Positions 1 through 11,898 of a DNA stretch of 64,000 nt are shown here, in pieces; within the stretch, counting starts at the first letter, position 1; each line of letters begins with the position of its first letter. Origin of the DNA: Gigaspora rosea (lineage: Eukaryota > Glomeromycota > Glomeromycetes > Diversisporales > Gigasporaceae); assembly GCA_003550325.1 (NCBI GenBank), contig QKWP01000055.1, positions 142,069 through 206,068 of the forward strand, written 5' to 3'. Under the pieces are notes generated by a model that was given only the letters and a program-made list of their open reading frames with translations, was not told the origin of the DNA and did no database searches. Both the position numbers and the translations under genes were made by a program.

Positions 1-231
1 AAGGTTACTTATGCGACTTTGATCGATTTGCTTAGTAAAATTTAGACTTTACTATGTAGCAACATTTATCGATCGTGGGGGTAGCTTATTTTCGGAACTA
101 AAAATTTTGTTAAATATCTTTTGGTGCAACAAAGGGGTAGCTTATTTTTGGGTCAAAGGCGTTTTGACGTTTTTGGATCAAACTGGGGGGTAGCTTATTT
201 TAGGAGGTAGCTTATTTTCGGCAATATACAG
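1..231. mobile_element. Partial TA-flanked inverted-repeat element (right end)
   Basis: The first 231 bases are the inverted complement of 18,872-19,102, with only scattered differences. The copy ends in the same terminal motif (GGTAGCTTATTTTCGGC...) followed by TA at 232-233. It contains three further copies of the GTAGCTTATTTT motif. The left part lies outside the window. The CAGTATATTGCC-type terminus and the TA flank suggest a Tc1/mariner/pogo-type non-autonomous element. Confidence 0.75.
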
Positions 232-233
232 TA

Positions 234-1629
234 ATCATTTGTAGTGTAAATTAGTAATTTTCTTTAAAAAAATATTTTATAAATAAAGTATACCCTATAT
301 TCTTAATAAAATTTTATTCTATTTAAAAAATTGTAATACTACTAAAAAAATCTAGACGAATTTGTCTAAATTATAGTTTAAGAGATAATGCTTTCTGAAT
401 CAATACCTAAAAAAGCACATAGTCGCATTAGTGGCAAACAAAAAAAAATTTGTAAATTTGCTAAAAAATTTTTTTTCTTAAAAAAATGCACAGAATATAA
501 TTATCATGATTATTATAGATCTAAAATCATGTTTATATTGCATAGCAGAGCCTTGAATTGCAACTAATAGAAGAAGATTTAGTACATATTATACTTATAT
601 AAAAGAAAAACTTAAATTAAAGAAATCAATATTTACTATCTAAGATTGCAATATCAAATAACTTAAATAGGCAAATAACTATTGTTCTTATTTTTTTTAT
701 AAGTTATTTAAAAAAATTTTTTGATTAAAAAAATAAATAAGATACGTTTATACAGTACGTAGTGCAATATAAACTAGTAACATATCGAAAATAAATTTTC
801 TAAAATTATTTATTTTAAAAAGTAAAGGTCTAGAGCTCATTTCTAATTAGTTTTATATAAAGTATAAGTTTTTTGGATTTTTTGTACTAGAATAAATTTT
901 ATAGAGTTGCTTTGATTGGCTAAAATTTAAAATTCACATAATCTATATTTTATACTAATATAATTCATAATAATGTAACTTTAGTAATATTATTTTATTA
1001 TAGGTATTATATAGCTAGTTACCAAAAAATTGTGATAATAACTCATATCTACTGATTTGATTTTTTTTAGTTTATTTTAATGCATTCTAAAAATATAGTT
1101 ATACAATATGCAATTTGTGTCAGCTAGTTGGTACCAATTAATATACTATATTATAGTATTATGTAGTTTAAAAATTTAAGCATTTTATTGGACGAATAGC
1201 TTCAGTTACTTAAAATTTCCAATAATTCATACTATTGTACAAATCAATTTTGAATAAAAAATTGTTTTTTACTTTATAAATCCTTTTTGCAAATCATGCC
1301 AAAAGCATAAAGCTTTAAAGGCTTTATTTCAAATACCTTTTATTGGCAGTAGTAATTTTTCAAAAGCAATAATTTAAGAACAATCTTTAGTGGGATAAAT
1401 TTTATTGCACAAATATGCAATATTTTATTTTTTATTTAAATTTTCATAATAAAAGTATTACTTCTTGTAGCATTTAAATTATTGTTATTAATTTATCAGA
1501 ATTTTAATTTAAGTGCCATTACATATTACAGATTAAAATGAAATCAGATTAAAATGAAACTAGGGACCTCTCTTGCTCACTCTTAAAGCTTATAAACCCA
1601 TATATACTCATTTATTAATAATCCTAACC
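234..1629. other. AT-rich stretch with no recognisable gene
   Basis: No reading frame of useful length and no recognisable protein motif on either strand. The stretch consists of A/T runs and weak short inverted repeats. It is probably decayed repeat DNA, but no family could be assigned. Confidence 0.5.
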
Positions 1630-2475
1630 CTAAGGGGAGCACCATTTATTACCTGATTTTTTAGGTGGTGGGGGCAAAGAAATTATCAGGTCCTATATAT
1701 TATAATATATATAATATATATAAATATATATTTATATATATTATTATATATATATAATTTTTAATATTAAATATCTTTTGATCCACTAGTTCATTTTGAT
1801 GATTTAACTACCAAAATGGTCACCTCAGTAAGACGATTCTAACAAGCCCAAAATCATAAATTCTAATTACAGGATTCTAAGATCGACAAAGATTTGTATT
1901 CTATAAACAATTATTAATTAGATATGTCTAATTCAGTGCACCCAAGTTCTACAATGAATACCACATACCATATCAATAGAATTAGATGATTTTGGTACCA
2001 TTTGATTCATCTCATTAAGACAAATCAAATGACACCAAAATCGCCTGAATCTGATTACTCAATCATGCAATATCACATTTTAACAATTATTTTAAAACAT
2101 AGTCCAATTTTAGCACAGTACCTAATTCGGTAAACTAAAGATCTCTAATAGTATTTGTAAACTATTGATCCAAATTATACGATTTTGGTACTATTCGATT
2201 TGTCACAATAAGACAAGTTGGATAGTACTAAAATTATTAGATTATGATCAATAGTTCACAAGATATCATCATTTAATCAAAATAATCTGTGTAAAGCAAA
2301 ATTGAAATTAAAATAAATTCATTGATAACCTTTGATAGACTGGTCCATTTTTGATAATTTTACTACCAAAATGACCGCCCTGAAGAGACGATTCCAACGA
2401 GCCCAAAATTGTTAAAATCTAATTATGGAATCACAAGATCGTTAAAGATTTTCTTATTATTTTGATAGAATTAGT

Positions 2476-3065
2476 CAACTAGAGAGTGATCCTATAGGCG
2501 AAATGTGGCATGCTTCTATCTAAAATTTTTTTCTTACTACGTTAACGATATATCCACTAATTAAAAGTTGTCGAGCTCGTTGAGATGCATCTAACAGTAG
2601 TTAGATCATCCAAATCAGCCTAGTGGATAAAGAGATATCGTCAAAAAATGATTGGCCGACTATGTGACAGAAATCACATAGGCGAAATGTGGTGTACTTC
2701 CATCTAAATCTTTTCTTACTAAGTTAACGGTACATGTCCACTAATTAAAAGTTGTAAATCTCGTCGAGATGCATCTAACGGTAGTTAGATCATCCAAATT
2801 GGCCCAGTGGATGGTGAGATATCGTCGAAAAACAATTGGCTGACTATATAAAATCTATGTAAAACAAACGTTTTATAGAAATTTTATAGTTGGCCAATCA
2901 TTTTCGATAATATCTCGCCATCCACTGGACTGATTTGGATGATCTAACCACTGTTAGATGCATCTCGACAAGCTCTACAACTTTTAATTAGTGGGCATGT
3001 ATCGTTAACTTAGTAAAAAAAAAGATTTAGATAGAAGCACGCCACATTTTTCCTATAGTGATCTT
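2476..3065. mobile_element. Foldback element related to 38,964-39,800 and 45,546-46,074
   Basis: Two tandem copies of a unit beginning with GGCGAAATGTGG (near 2,497 and 2,682) are followed by one inverted copy ending in the complementary GCCACATTTTTCC (near 3,053). The fold centre lies near 2,865. Shared internal phrases include GAGATGCATCTAAC and TAACTTAGTAAAAA. The same family occurs at 4,075-4,270 (one arm), at 38,964-39,800 and, more diverged, at 45,546-46,074. The central palindrome could form a very long hairpin. No ORF. Confidence 0.7.
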
Positions 3066-3229
3066 TCAGGACTCCAGACATCTCTAATATAGGTCATAAG
3101 TGATCTGCATGAATTTGGAGGTTTTTGCTACCCCTAAAATCAAGTAAATTTGCTAAAAATTCAATTATTACATATAAATTTTTAGTAATTTGCTAAAAAC
3201 TAAATTATCACATCTATTTTTATAAATCA

Positions 3230-3850
3230 AAATAATATATATATTTTTGAGTGCTGAACAAATTTTCTTAGGGCACAATGTTAGAATCAATTAGTAAAAT
3301 TATAATTTTATTAATAAAAATACCAAAAAATTCTATGATTCTCCAAATTTTACTAATTGATTCTAACATTGTGCCCTAAGAAACTTGTTCAGCATATAAA
3401 AATACATTATTCAGCATATTTAATTTTATATTTCTTGAAAATTTAAGATAAGATACTTAATTTTGGATTTTTTGATCAAAAAATCCAAAATTAAGCATCT
3501 TCTCTTAAATTTTCAAGAAATATAAAATTAAATATACCGGAATAATGTATTTTTATGTACTGAACAAGTTTTCTTAGGGCACAATATTAGAATCAATTAG
3601 TAAAATTTGGAGAATTATAATATTTTATATAATTTTATTAATAATAAAAATACTAAAAAATTCTATGATTCTCCAAATTTTACTAATTGATTCTAACATT
3701 GTGCTCTAAGAAAACTTGTTCAGCGCATAAAAATATATTATTCCAGCATATTTACTTTTATATTTCTTGAAAATTTAAGAAAAAATGCTTAATTTTGGAT
3801 TTTTTGATCAAAAAAATTCAAAATTAAGCATCTTAAATTTTAAAAATTAT
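3230..3850. repeat. Two directly repeated palindromic units
   Basis: GCTGAACAAATTTTCTTAGG followed by CACAATGTTAGAATCAATTAG is repeated and inverted several times. One perfect small palindrome is centred near 3,479 (TTGGATTTTTTGATC and its complement) and a second, similar centre lies near 3,820. A unit of about 340-390 bp is present twice in tandem. No coding content. Confidence 0.7.
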
Positions 3851-4569
3851 AGTAGTACAAAAAATGAGATAGCTTTATTTTGGGTATGATTCTTGCAAAA
3901 TGCAGGTAATTTGCTAAAAATAAAATATTACATGCATAAAATTGCTGTAATTTGCCAAAATGCTTTATATAACCTTTTTTAAAATTAACCTCAATTTGCT
4001 AAAACTTAAATTTGGACCTCAGACCAAATTTTCTGCAATTTTATTATGACATATATCAGAGATGTCCGGGGTCCTGATCTTCTGTTACGGACTTTTATAT
4101 AGTCTGTCAATTATTTTCAACGATATCTTGCCATCCACTAGGCCAATTTGGATGATCTAATTACCGTTAGATGCGTCTCAACGAGCTCTACAACTTTCAA
4201 TTAGTGGACATATATTGTTTTCTTAGTAAAAAAAAATTTAGATGGATGCACGCCACATTTCACCTATTCTAGATGGATTATCAATTAAATTTACACAAAA
4301 GTTAAACGATCTTGGGATCCTGTGATTGGATTTTGATAGTTTTGGACTTGTTAGAATCGTCTTACTAAGACAACCATTTTGGTAGTTGAATCATCCAAAA
4401 CAGACCAGTAGATCAAAAGTTATCCTATTTTTAATATATACATATATATTATTAATTTTTAACCAATCAAATGCTTAGAAAATTATCAGGTGAGGGTAGA
4501 GGGTCAACTACTTAGTGAAACCCTAATCGGGTGATTTCTGGTGCTCTCCTAAGGAGAGTGACAAAAATT

Positions 4570-4735
4570 AGGTAAGTTTTTAGAGGGTGATGGAATAAAA
4601 AAAGTTGAAATTATATAAAAACCTAATTATATATATATTAAAGAAGAGAGAAAATAGGCCTCTGATAAAAAATAATTAGATGATTAATGACACAGCCCTA
4701 ATCAAAATTGAATAAACTTTTTTTAGATGCGCCTT
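4570..4735 (-). mobile_element. Short inverted-repeat element, family with copies at 20.6 and 39.9 kb
   Basis: This is the inverted counterpart of 39,945-40,440 (minus that copy's nested insertion) and resembles 20,600-20,750. Shared ends are TGACAAAAAT on one side and ATTAATGACACAGCCC on the other, with TATATATAT in the middle. No ORF. Confidence 0.6.
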
Positions 4736-5364
4736 ACTAAGAATTTTATTTTAAAAAAAAGTTCATTCAAATTGGATCACTAGATGACAAGAAAATTGCC
4801 AAATCTTGTTTTTTTTTTGCTTTTCAAATCTCAGGGGTTTTTGCTGAAAAAATAAAGTATGACCTTTGTACTAAATGTCTGGGGTCCTTGATAACTTTAT
4901 ATTTCTAATATAAATATATTTTTCAAAATAGTTTATTTACTTTAATATTTTAGAACTAATCAAATTATTTATCTATTAAAAGGTTCTGTAAGCAAATTTG
5001 GCTACAATTTTAAAAATATTTAAGTTTTTTAAATAAAAAAAAATTAATATTTTAAATTTTTTATATTTTATATAATATATGGGCTTGGTGCTATAAAAAA
5101 GGAGTAAATTGACAAAAAATAAGATCTTTGGAAAATCAATTTTTATATTATAAATTTTATAAGAAATCATAAGAAATTGCAAATTTTAAAAAGTTATATC
5201 GTATAATTTTATTAATACAACTATATTTGTTTTTAAGTAAAAAATAATACTAATCTTATACTAAATTAATTTATGCAAAAAAATTCATTTTTAAAAATTT
5301 GTCAATTTACCCTATTTTTGCAGCACAAAGCCCATATTATTTAAAATATATTTTAACTTGGAGG
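4736..5364. other. AT-rich stretch, no gene seen
   Basis: A 68-codon minus-strand frame at 4,976-5,182 is composed almost entirely of Lys, Ile, Phe, Asn, Leu and Tyr, as expected from AT-rich DNA. It has no recognisable domain. Nothing else is supported here. Confidence 0.5.
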
Positions 5365-5594
5365 AATGTATTTGTCGTGCCCCCATAACACAGTTTTTTG
5401 TCACGGGTTTATTTATAACACAAAACTTTACTAAGATAATATCTATTGCACTTCTAACAAAAAATGATTCTCTTGCAATTCTGTATTAATTTTGACTCCA
5501 ATCTCAATAATTTTGACCCTAACCCTAATCCTAACTTTATTTTACTTTAATGGTCTTATTGCCCGTGACAATCACGGGGGATAACAAATGCATT
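5365..5594. mobile_element. 230-bp inverted-repeat element with telomere-like core
   Basis: The ends are inverted (AATGTATTTGTCGTGCCCCC at the left, complement of AATGCATTTGTTATCCCCC at the right). The centre carries GACCCTAACCCTAATCCTAAC at 5,515-5,535. The internal sequence around TTGCACTTCTAACAAAAAATGA matches the element at 60,013-60,213 in inverted orientation. It is non-coding. Confidence 0.7.
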
Positions 5595-5884
5595 TTTTTT
5601 TTAACTTTATTATAAAAATTTTTTAAAATTATTAAATAATATTTAATTAATTAAAGTTCAAATTTTGTATAACTTTAGAGATTACTATTAATATTTTCTA
5701 AATTTAATATTTCCAAAGCTAAATAAATTTTTACTCTTAAGACAAGTACTAATTTTTACAAGTAAATCATAAAACTATTAATAATAAAAATTGTAATCCT
5801 TTATATAAACTATAACAGATAAAGTTGTATTAAGAACAATAAATCTAAAATTAATATTTAAAGATTTCATCAAAATGGTTTAAT

Positions 5885-7725
5885 TAGGGTACTGCTATTC
5901 GCACTACAAAAAATGCTATTCGCACTATAGATTTTGTGTAACACTAGATAGTCAATCACTTTACTATTCACACAATATAGATTACTTTAATAAATTTTAA
6001 AAATTTTATTAATATTATCTTTATAAGTTTTTGACCAAATACAATAAAAATTTTTTATTTAAATTCTACAGATATGTAGAATTAAAATAAAAAAATTTAC
6101 ATTGTATTTGGCCAAGAACTCGTAGAGATACTTTTGATTAAAAATTTTCATTTTCAAAAATGTGATTACAAAAAAGCTGCACCAAAATTGTTTACAGGAA
6201 ATTTCATTAGAGATATCTCTACAAGTTCTTGACCAAATTTGATAAAAATTTTTTTATTTTAATTCTATGAATCCATAGAATTTAAATAAAAAAATTTTCA
6301 TCAAATTTGATCAAGAATCATAGAGATATCTTTGATAAAAGTTTTTTTCATTTTCAAAAACGTATATCATGTACCAAAATTGTTTACAAGAACTTTCATT
6401 GAAGATATCTCTGTGAATTCTTGACCAAATTCAATGAATTTTTTTTTATTTTAATTTTATGAATATGTAGAATTAAAATAAAAAAATTTCATTGAATTTG
6501 GTCAAGAACTCATAGAGATATCTTTGATGAAAATTTTTCACTTCTAAAAACGTATATAACAAAGAAACTGCATTAAAATTGTTTACAGGAACTTTCATCA
6601 AAGATATCTCTATGAGGTTTTGACCAAATTTGATGAATTTTTTTTTATTTTAATTCTACGAATCCATAGAATTTAAATAAAAAAAATTTTCGAATTTGGT
6701 CAAGAATTCGTAGAGATATCTTTGATAAAAATGTTTTTTGCATTTCTAAAAACGTGATTACAAAGAAGTTGTACCAAAATTGTTTACAAGAACTTTCATC
6801 AAAGCTATCTCTGTGAGTTCTTGACCAAATTTAATGAAAATTTTTTATTTAAATTCTATGGATTGGTATAATTAAAATAAAATTTTTTTTATTGAATTTG
6901 GTCAAGAACTCACAGAGATATCTTTGATGAATGTTCTTGTAAACAATTTTGACGCAACTTCTTTGTAATCCATTTTTGGAAATGCAAGCAACATTTTTAT
7001 CAAAGATATCTCTACGAGTTCTTGAACAAATTCGATAAAAATTTTTTTATTTAAATTCTATGGATTTGTAAAATTAAAATAAAAAAATTTCATCAAATTT
7101 GGTCAAAAACACATAGGGATATCTTCAATGAAAGTTCCTGTAAACAATTTTAATACAGCTTCTTTGTTATATACGTTTTTAGAAGTGAAAAACTTTCATC
7201 AAAGATATCTCTACGAGTTCTTGACCAAATTCAATGAAAATTTTTTATTTAAATTCTATGGATTGGTATAATTAAAATAAAAAAAAATTTATTGAATTTG
7301 GTCAAGAACTCACAGAGATATCTTTGATGAAAGTTCTTGTAAACAATTTTGGTGCAACTTCTTTGTAATCATGTTTTTGGAAATGCAAGAAACATTTTCA
7401 TCAAAGATATCTCTACGAATTCTTGACCAAATTTGATAAAAAATTTTTTATTTAAATTCTATGGATTCGTAGAATTAAAATAAAAAAATTTTCATCGAAT
7501 TTGGTCAAAAACTCATAGAGATATCTTTGATGAAAGTTCCTGTAAACAATTTTAATACAGCTTCTTTGTTATATACGTTTTTAGAAGTGAAAAACTTTCA
7601 TCAAAGATATCTCTACGAGGTTTTGACCAAATTCAATGAAAATTTTTTTATTTTAATTATACCAATCCATAGAATTTAAATAAAAAATTTTCATTGAATT
7701 TGGTTAAAAACTCATTGACTTCTAA
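5885..7725. repeat. Hierarchical array of about nine 200-bp hairpins
   Basis: About nine hairpin cores (near 6,065, 6,265, 6,455, 6,650, 6,855, 7,060, 7,255, 7,455 and 7,660) recur every 195-205 bp. Each core is a perfect or near-perfect palindrome such as ATTCTATGAATCCATAGAAT, flanked by inverted GAGTTCTTGACCAAATT and AATTTGGTCAAGAACTC. The linkers (AAAATTGTTTACAGGAACTTT) run in one direction left of about 6,870 and in the other direction to its right, so the whole array is also a palindrome. The left edge (GGTACTGCTATTCGCACT at 5,888) resembles the terminus of the element at 57,607-58,378. A second array lies at 21,378-22,830. Confidence 0.85.
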
Positions 7726-8305
7726 AGAAACTAATCTACAAAGAAATATATACATTTTGAATAAAAAAAAGCTATTATGGAATGAATATTTAACCAAATA
7801 ACTTGAAATTCTAGAAAGCAAAATTTTAACCTATTCTCTATTGATTTTGTTAGTGTGCAGTAACTTTCATTTGAACTTGTGAAATCAGAGTGGGTACCAT
7901 TATTTTTTTGTCCTTTTTATCACAGAAAAATTTGAATCTAGAAGTCAAACAGAAAAATCTAAATATCTTCATCAATATTGATCCTTTTGAGTTGAAATTT
8001 TTATAGTATACTTTCAAATATATAAGGAATCTGTTTCTTATAGTGTTTTTTAGGTTTCATTTAGACAAAATTCTTCTAAAAGCAGTCAAAGTAAATAAAA
8101 TTCTGTGAAAACGTTATGCATCTGAATTTACAAAATATCTATGAGTTTCTAATATTTTTTCATAAAAATTGAGATTCTACAAGTCAAAGATATGCGCAAC
8201 AAGTTTGTTTAGTAAAACTTTTAGGTTAGTATAACAGAATATTTTGTAAATCATCATCAAATTGTGGGTTATTTTGAAAAAGCAAAAAAACATAAACAAT
8301 TGCTA
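7726..8305. repeat. Dispersed repeat shared with 15.2 and 35.4 kb
   Basis: The segment around AATGAATATTTAACCAAATAA resembles 15,190-15,380 and, inverted, 35,440-35,540. A-rich motifs similar to 34.9 kb (AAAACGTTATGCATCTGAATT) are also present. No reading frame of interest. The nature of the family is unknown. Confidence 0.45.
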
Positions 8306-8311
8306 TTTGTA

Positions 8312-8545
8312 TACTAGTGTATGAAATACGGGTATAGTCATAACTTAAAATTTTGCTTATAAAACCACTTTAGGGGTTCTAACAAAAAATAATCTACACT
8401 AAAATTTTAATATAAAATACCCTCTAATTCTAACCTCTAACCCTAACCCTAACCCTAATATTAAGTGGTTTTTGTTTTTATAAATTATTTTATGATGCAC
8501 GGATTTGCAAATCAATTAATTAATACCCGTGTTTATACACTAGTG
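8312..8545. mobile_element. 234-bp inverted-repeat element with telomere-like core
   Basis: The inverted ends are TACTAGTGTATGAAATACGG at the left and, read as complement, CACTAGTGTATAAACACGG at the right. They are flanked by TA at 8,310-8,311 and 8,546-8,547. The middle holds a (CCCTAA)n-type tract. TA flanks suggest a Tc1/mariner-like non-autonomous element. It abuts the kinase relic at 8,561 and may have broken that gene. Confidence 0.7.
8437..8457 (+). repeat. Interstitial telomere-like (CCCTAA)n tract
   Basis: Three consecutive CTAACC-type hexamers follow a degenerate one. The tract is internal to the small inverted-repeat element, so it is not a chromosome end. Similar tracts lie in elements at 5.5, 54.8, 57.9-58.1 and 60.1 kb. 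Confidence 0.8.
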
Positions 8546-8560
8546 TAGATTTAGAAATTT

Positions 8561-8762
8561 TCTTATTTTTATCTAAATTTATATCAACTTTAAGACATTT
8601 ACTTTAAGACATTTAAGAGTGACTGTTAATTTACGTTCTTCCTATTTGTATTTAAAAACTTTTCCAAAACCTCCAGCACTAACCACTGAACGATTAGTAA
8701 ACTTGTCATATCCAATATAATTATGTTCATCGGCAAAATTTTTGTGAGGCATACTTTTGAAA
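8561..8762 (-). pseudogene. Protein kinase N-lobe relic
   Basis: Read on the minus strand, the frame beginning near 8,757 gives a start typical of a eukaryotic protein kinase: IGYDKFTNRSVVSAGGFGKV. It contains the glycine-rich ATP loop (AGGFGKV), then an in-frame TAG at 8,642-8,644 where relatives probably have Trp. VTLKCLKVN follows, matching the VAIK/VALK lysine strand. Only about 60 residues of the N-lobe remain; the catalytic loop and C-lobe are absent. The frame runs into the element at 8,312-8,545. Large kinase families of this type are known in Glomeromycotina; that this is such a member is inference. Confidence 0.7.
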
Positions 8763-11700
8763 TATTAATGAGCTTAATCGAAGATTGCATGTGTAAGCTT
8801 AAATAATATAAAAATAATACTGCTTAGTATTTCTATTAAGATTATAGAAATTTATTATTGTACGCGGAGTGTATGGTACACGTATTAATTTGCAAACCAA
8901 TTTTTACAAACGATAGCGGATGCCGAACAAAAAAAAGTAAGTTGGGCTTGGGAAATGTGACGAGTTTTCCCGCAGACTTTTTTTTTTATGGTTAGGTAGG
9001 TATGGGGTTAAAAATTTCGCAAGGATTTTTCTTTGTTATAAGCCAAAATGTAGCTATCGGTTGGTTTCTATATTACCCACCCCATGTACAAATAGTAATT
9101 GCCAAGATTATAATTACTGTTCGAAGCATAGCAAGCGCCTTTTCTGTTTTAAGTAAAAGTAAAAGCAATGTTAGTAACAGTTCTCTATGTTACACATATG
9201 CGAGACTTATATAAAAATTGTAGCCGTGCAACACAATCGTGCAATGGGAAATGTGAAATTTAAAGCAAGCTTTGAAATTAAGTTGTGACAGACCTATACA
9301 AGTTATAGATACTATTTTGGCTTTACTGAATATATTTTGACATTGATTTTTGATATGAAAGTTCTAAAATCTTAGGTTAAAAATTAATACCGAAATAATT
9401 TTAGCCGAACTGAAATAGTTTCTACAACGTGTATAGTCAGACCTGGAGATGCAGACATAATGCTGTAACGTTTCGTAAATGTACTATTACAGTATTGTTA
9501 CTATAATTTATAATTTCGACCCTTTATGGCATATGTCCATATTTTTTAATCAGACCAAAATTTGACTCAGAGATACACTCGGTTAATTTGTTTGCTGGGT
9601 GAAAAGTCACTAAACAAGACTATTTTACTATTTCCGCTGATATATAATTGCAATATACCGATATAATTACCATTAAATGATATTCCAAATAGTAATTCAC
9701 GAAAAGATCTTGTTTAGGAATTTTTAAGCCATCCCAGCATATTAAATTAAAAATTGATAATTGAAAAATTTTCTAAAAATATAGAATATACAGTTTTTAT
9801 TTGGCTTACTCTAATATAAAATAGGTCCGTGGTAAAACCAATTCAATAAAGGATCTGATTTGTTTGTTTGATCTGACAGACCTATCAGATCTTTATTGAG
9901 CTCATTGAGAATGCCCTTATCAATGATATCAACTTGAGAGACTGATAAGGCGAGACCAATTCGATTCTGTGTTTTACATTACACCTCTCTCATAATAATA
10001 AAAAAAAAATTTTTTTTATAATTATATATAGAAATTTAATATAGTCGCAGATATTTCAAAAAAATTTTAATAGTAAAAATTCGAGACGCCCGATTTTGTA
10101 GATCGTTACAAAATTAATTAGAGTTTTTTTTTTATATGTTTTACAATACTTTTTTCGATTATCTCATCTATTAAACTTGAAAATTATTAGACAAACGTGA
10201 AGATCTCACCTTGCTCTACAATATTTGCATAATCCAACTTAATCAAACACATTTCATATTACACCTCACTGAACGAAGTTATAAGTAATTAACTAACACT
10301 AAGTTGTGCAAAAAAAAAAAAACGCAAAAAAGACCCCCTAATTTAAGGAAGTAAAGTTTTTTTTTGTATGTGTTATAAGTTTTTTTTTTGTTTAAAAAGT
10401 TGAATATGGAATAACAATTATTGACTTGTTATTTTTTTTTTTTGTCAGAATGTGGTAATAATTTTATGTAGATATAATGTATAATACGATTATAAAACAA
10501 GTTTATAAATGTTTAGGAGTCTCCTCGACAGAATAATAGACGTACATGATAATATGAAAAGTTCATGTTTATTAAATATAGAATCAAATGTGAAAATTAT
10601 AAAAATTTTTAACGATATACAGTATAGTAATTTGTATATAGTATAGTTTAAATGATCCAAATCAATAAAGATACGTTTGTCTATCTGTAATTACTCTATT
10701 TTGAAATTGTAAATATAAATTTTTTTTTAAAAAAAAATTGACAGTTTTGATTGGCATTGACAATCAATCAATCAACATTCGTGTAACCATATTCCAAATA
10801 TTTGAGACGTTCTTATCTCGAAGAAATATAATAGAACCGGGTGAAACCTGAGTAAATCCTCTTTTAGAATGATTACTATAAAAGCGGATTTCACCATCAT
10901 GTGATGATCAGATTTCACAGGTTTCTAACAAACCTGAACAAACCTGAAATACGAGCATGTTCGAGCAAAAATTCCCCGAGAAATCCCGAAACAGAAAACT
11001 TTGTCTTAGAACTCAGTGGGTAGGATGGGTGATGTTAAGTTGGTTCCCCTTAGATTCTTCAAGTAATATAGCTATTCTGAGTATCGTGGGGAATTATTTA
11101 CGATGAGTAATTCATACTTATTTGTATGACAATGAATATTTTGAATATTAGAGGTGTCCTACTATTATTCTTCAATGGAGCTTCGCCACGAGCCAAACCC
11201 GAATTAGTATTTAATTGAAAGCCTTCACTTTTTGTAATCAATGGATTAGGGTCCGGCTTGGGTTACGTTTTTATTTGCAGGCAGGCTATGTTACCCCGTT
11301 ATAATGTGTGCACGAATTAAATCCATATATGTTACGTAAAATCAAACCTATATCTTTATATCACAAGGCGAAGTACTGAAACTATTTATTTGTAATACGG
11401 TATTACGTACATATGGTGTGGGAAATAGAAACTTCAATCACTTTATATAGAATAAAATATAACTAACTAATTGAACTTATTATTCATTATCAATATTATC
11501 AATAGCGGAGTCTCAGTATACACCATTTAACTTAATTTGGTTCTTGGTGGATTATATATGTGCGGATTGAGAATCTAGATTTTGCACTTTATTGAGATCT
11601 ATTGACTTCTATATAGAGAAATTGAGGTTTTTAGATTTTCCGCACCATACATACGTATAGTGTAGAGAACGTGGGATATTTTTATTTTATATTCTGATGT

Positions 11701-11790
11701 TGAAAGAAAATTGATCACATTTTTAAACAATTGACTTTTATGTGCGTAAATGACATCATTACGTACCATTATATGTTCTATTAAATCTTT
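8763..11790. other. Long intergenic region with less repetitive sequence
   Basis: About 3 kb with more even base composition than the rest of the window and no obvious relation to the dispersed repeats. A 70-codon plus-strand frame at 9,002-9,214 has no recognisable domain or supporting context and was not called. Small imperfect inverted repeats occur near 9,835-9,965 (CTTTATTGA, CTTATCA) and near 10,850-10,960 (GGTGAAACCTG, TTTCACAGGTTT). It probably includes the upstream region of the VWA/alpha-kinase gene. Confidence 0.45.
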
Positions 11791-11792
11791 TA

Positions 11793-11808
11793 GATATAAA
11801 TATATAAA
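11793..11808 (+). promoter_or_regulatory. Possible TATA-type element upstream of the VWA/alpha-kinase gene
   Basis: ATATAAATATATAAAT lies about 90-105 bp before the ATG at 11,899, a plausible distance for a core promoter with a short leader. In DNA this AT-rich such strings are frequent by chance, so the call is weak. Confidence 0.25.
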
Positions 11809-11898
11809 TATGTGATGATTTATACAATATACGAGGTTACGAATTTCTTCATTTTTTTCATAAAAAAATATTAATAAAACTTTTCAAAAAATATTACA

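Larger units (their letters stand above)
1630..4556. repeat. Composite nested palindrome, about 2.9 kb
   Basis: The outer ends are inverted copies (CTAAGGGGAGCACCA near 1,630 and TGGTGCTCTCCTAAGG ending near 4,556), followed inward by an inverted ATTATCAGGT motif. The arms at 1,770-2,440 and 4,270-4,430 carry the phrase 'CTACCAAAATG...AAGCCCAAAATC' in opposite orientation, also found in the elements at 18.1-19.8 and 40.5-41.9 kb. Smaller palindromes near 1,990-2,050 and 2,170-2,250 surround a GATTTTGGTACCATT-like motif. Further elements (2,476-3,065 and 3,230-3,850) sit in the middle. No coding capacity is seen. Confidence 0.6.

Noticed and set aside
4976..5182. 68-codon minus-strand reading frame
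   Set aside because: Almost entirely Lys/Ile/Phe/Asn/Leu/Tyr from A/T runs; no motif, start context or paralogue in the window.
8437..8457. True chromosome end
   Set aside because: Only three hexamers, inside a delimited transposable element with unique sequence on both sides.
9002..9214. 70-codon plus-strand frame in the single-copy-looking region
   Set aside because: No recognisable domain or signal; frames of this length are expected by chance. Not excluded, just unsupported.
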